NCBI RefSeq assembly: GCF_042242105.1
Contig: NC_092029.1
Location: 3,882,885-3,946,884, forward strand
Direction of reading: 5' to 3'
DNA from: Pempheris klunzingeri
Taxonomy: Eukaryota > Chordata > Actinopteri > Acropomatiformes > Pempheridae
DNA: 64,000 nt
Made by a program: the position numbers and the translations under genes. This document shows, one piece after another, positions 62,251-64,000 of the stretch. Position 1 is the stretch's first letter. Each line of letters opens with the position of its first letter. Under the pieces are notes generated by a model. It saw only the letters and a program-made list of their open reading frames with translations. It was not told the DNA's origin and searched no databases.

Positions 62251-64000
62251 TAATTACAGGAAATCCAAACATCTATGAAGCTACTCACTGAAACATCTAT
62301 TCAATCATTCTAATCATCCAAAACATTCCACATTTTTGCTAATTTCACTAATTCTAATTCTGTATTTCACTATTTCTACTATGTATTTCTATCTGATGTG
62401 TTGGTCGTGTTGCACTTTGCTTCTGCACTGACTCGTTCACACTTTAGTCCAGAATATGGAAGATCATTCAAAAACAATCTTAACTTCAAAGTTCACTTTT
62501 TTGCAGCACTGAGCTTTTAACCGCATCTACAGTTTGGTTATTTTGCCTCACAAGCTGATGTAAGTGAAGCCAATTAATGAACACACTTAATGATGTAGCT
62601 CCACTTTCAGTTTGTGATTTTGCACCTTGGAAAAGTCTAGTCAGCCTTTCGTCAAAGCAGCTACATGGAAAACGTTCATTTTGTGCTGATTTTGTTGGTC
62701 CCTGTGCACAAAAGTGGTAGAAGAGAGTCTCACAGAATGACAAACAGCAGAATAGGAAGCAACACTGGAGTCTGGAGCGTGAGCAACAGACCTTTAGGCG
62801 CAGAAGCGGATGGTGTGATGGCTCCAGGAGGAGGTTGGGGTAAATCATTTTGTCAGAAACAGCCAGTTTAGCCAGTCTTCTGGCTGATGGTCCCCTTTGG
62901 TTATGTAGGTCATATAGAGGCATCGGTACCTGCAGAGAACCTGCAAACTCCAACCTGGAACCTTCTTACTGTGAGGCAACAGTGATAACCATCGCACCAC
63001 CGTGCAGCATGCTGATATATGATTCTTTATTAGATCCTGATTTCTCTTTCATACAGTTAGTCGAGCTACTGTAAACTGTTTCCATGTATCCCCCATTTAA
63101 GATGCTCTACCTGACTCTAAGTGTGGGAGTGATCAGTCATCATTGTGCTCTTCTAGTGTTTGAAGTCACTGTTAAGAATGTGAGAAATGGCACTCGCTGC
63201 TAATTGTATGAGTAAACAAATCCAACCAGCCAATGAGAGGAATGTGATGCTATGAAGTCCCATAATTCCTCAGTGGCCTCCCAAATTCTGGAGGTCAAAG
63301 GTCAAATAGTTTGTTCCCAGTTCGGTGTGGGGTCGGTCGTGTGGGGGGGGGGCATCTCTGGCAACAACAACAACAACAAAAAAAGATTTTATTTTCAACC
63401 AGTATGTGAAGTCTCCAAGTATTGTAGAATATTCTGAACATTATTTTACTGTAAGATTCACTAACAATTATCTTCAACACACTTTGAATTTATTTAGAAA
63501 ATCGTCATTTTATTTCACCTAATTCACTCTTCATTCTTTTTTTTTGAATGGATGAATGAATGTAAATGTGGGCAGTAATCTCAGACTATATTCAAATACT
63601 TCCTGTAGGGATTTTTAAAAGATCTGACCGTATTGTGATATTACAGACACCTGACCTATTTCAACTATTTCAACTATTTTATCATTTTTATCATCACTAC
63701 AATACCTTTTGAATATCCAAAGTCTGCAGTATACCTGTATTATACAAACTGTGTGTAATTTCTGCCTTGATTATGTTCAGATTGGTGATATTGAGGAACA
63801 GAGTGTGGGTTTGGAGAAACGTTAATAAAGTGAATGCATCCTGTCTCTTGTTTTACTCAGTTGACCTTTTACATATCAAACCTTTCCTGGACCATAACCG
63901 ATCACCTTGAGTGCCAAATCATAACCATAAAAACAACATCATGATTAAGTTAATGTGTCAATACCACTGTGGAGCTTTGAAAACATTCCCCCATTAAGCT
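62251..64000. other. Upstream flank of vgll2, no gene recognised
   Basis: AT-rich DNA with only random open frames apart from the SINE fragment at 62926-63008. A G-run (63343-63351) and a (caa)n stretch (63362-63379) are simple repeats. Confidence 0.4.
62926..63008 (-). mobile_element. Head fragment of a tRNA-derived SINE
   Basis: On the minus strand it reads 'cacggtggtgcgatggtta', containing an A-box-like tggtgcgatgg, then 'actgttgcctcacagtaag' and a damaged B box. It is the 5' part of the same family as 9488-9796 and retains the A-box region that copy lacks. Confidence 0.6.

Overview
This window looks like vertebrate genomic DNA, and specifically a teleost fish. The genes are split into many short GT-AG exons. 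The repeats are types common in fish genomes: tRNA-derived SINEs, palindromic MITE-like elements, LINE tails ending in short tandem repeats, and many CA and TA microsatellites. The gene order (organic cation transporters next to plasminogen) matches the SLC22A1/2/3-LPA-PLG neighbourhood of human chromosome 6. No operons, CRISPR arrays or prokaryotic features are present.

Region by region: (1) 1-1683 holds what may be the last exon and 3' end of an unidentified upstream gene, then a degenerate 'gacttg' repeat and a LINE-tail fragment. (2) 1684-15683 carries two tandem, same-strand, intact organic cation transporter genes of the OCT1/2/3 (SLC22) class. Copy A has 11 coding exons (559 aa). Copy B has 12 (555 aa), because its first coding exon is interrupted by an additional 1.69 kb intron full of repeats. 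(3) 16029-28770, minus strand, is a complete 19-exon plasminogen gene (807 aa: signal peptide, PAN, five kringles, trypsin-like protease), converging on copy B with only 345 bp between stop codons. (4) 32049-35420 is a full-length, apparently intact APE-type non-LTR retrotransposon flanked by an 8-bp target-site duplication. (5) 35421-57433 is about 22 kb of gene-poor DNA with microsatellites, LINE and SINE remnants, a degraded coiled-coil pseudogene and a few possible exons. (6) 57434-61961, minus strand, is vgll2, a TEAD co-activator with a clear TONDU motif. Its last short exon was not found. (7) 61962-64000 is the GC-rich vgll2 upstream region, then intergenic DNA with a SINE fragment.

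The genes do not form a single pathway. The transporters move organic cations across plasma membranes, plasminogen is a secreted protease zymogen, and vgll2 is a nuclear cofactor for muscle and craniofacial development. I found no convincing previously undescribed system. The most interesting signals are evolutionary: exon-restricted sequence homogenisation between the two transporters (probable gene conversion), an apparent intron gain in copy B containing a SINE nested in a palindromic element, a mucin-like linker between plasminogen kringles 4 and 5, and the intact LINE.
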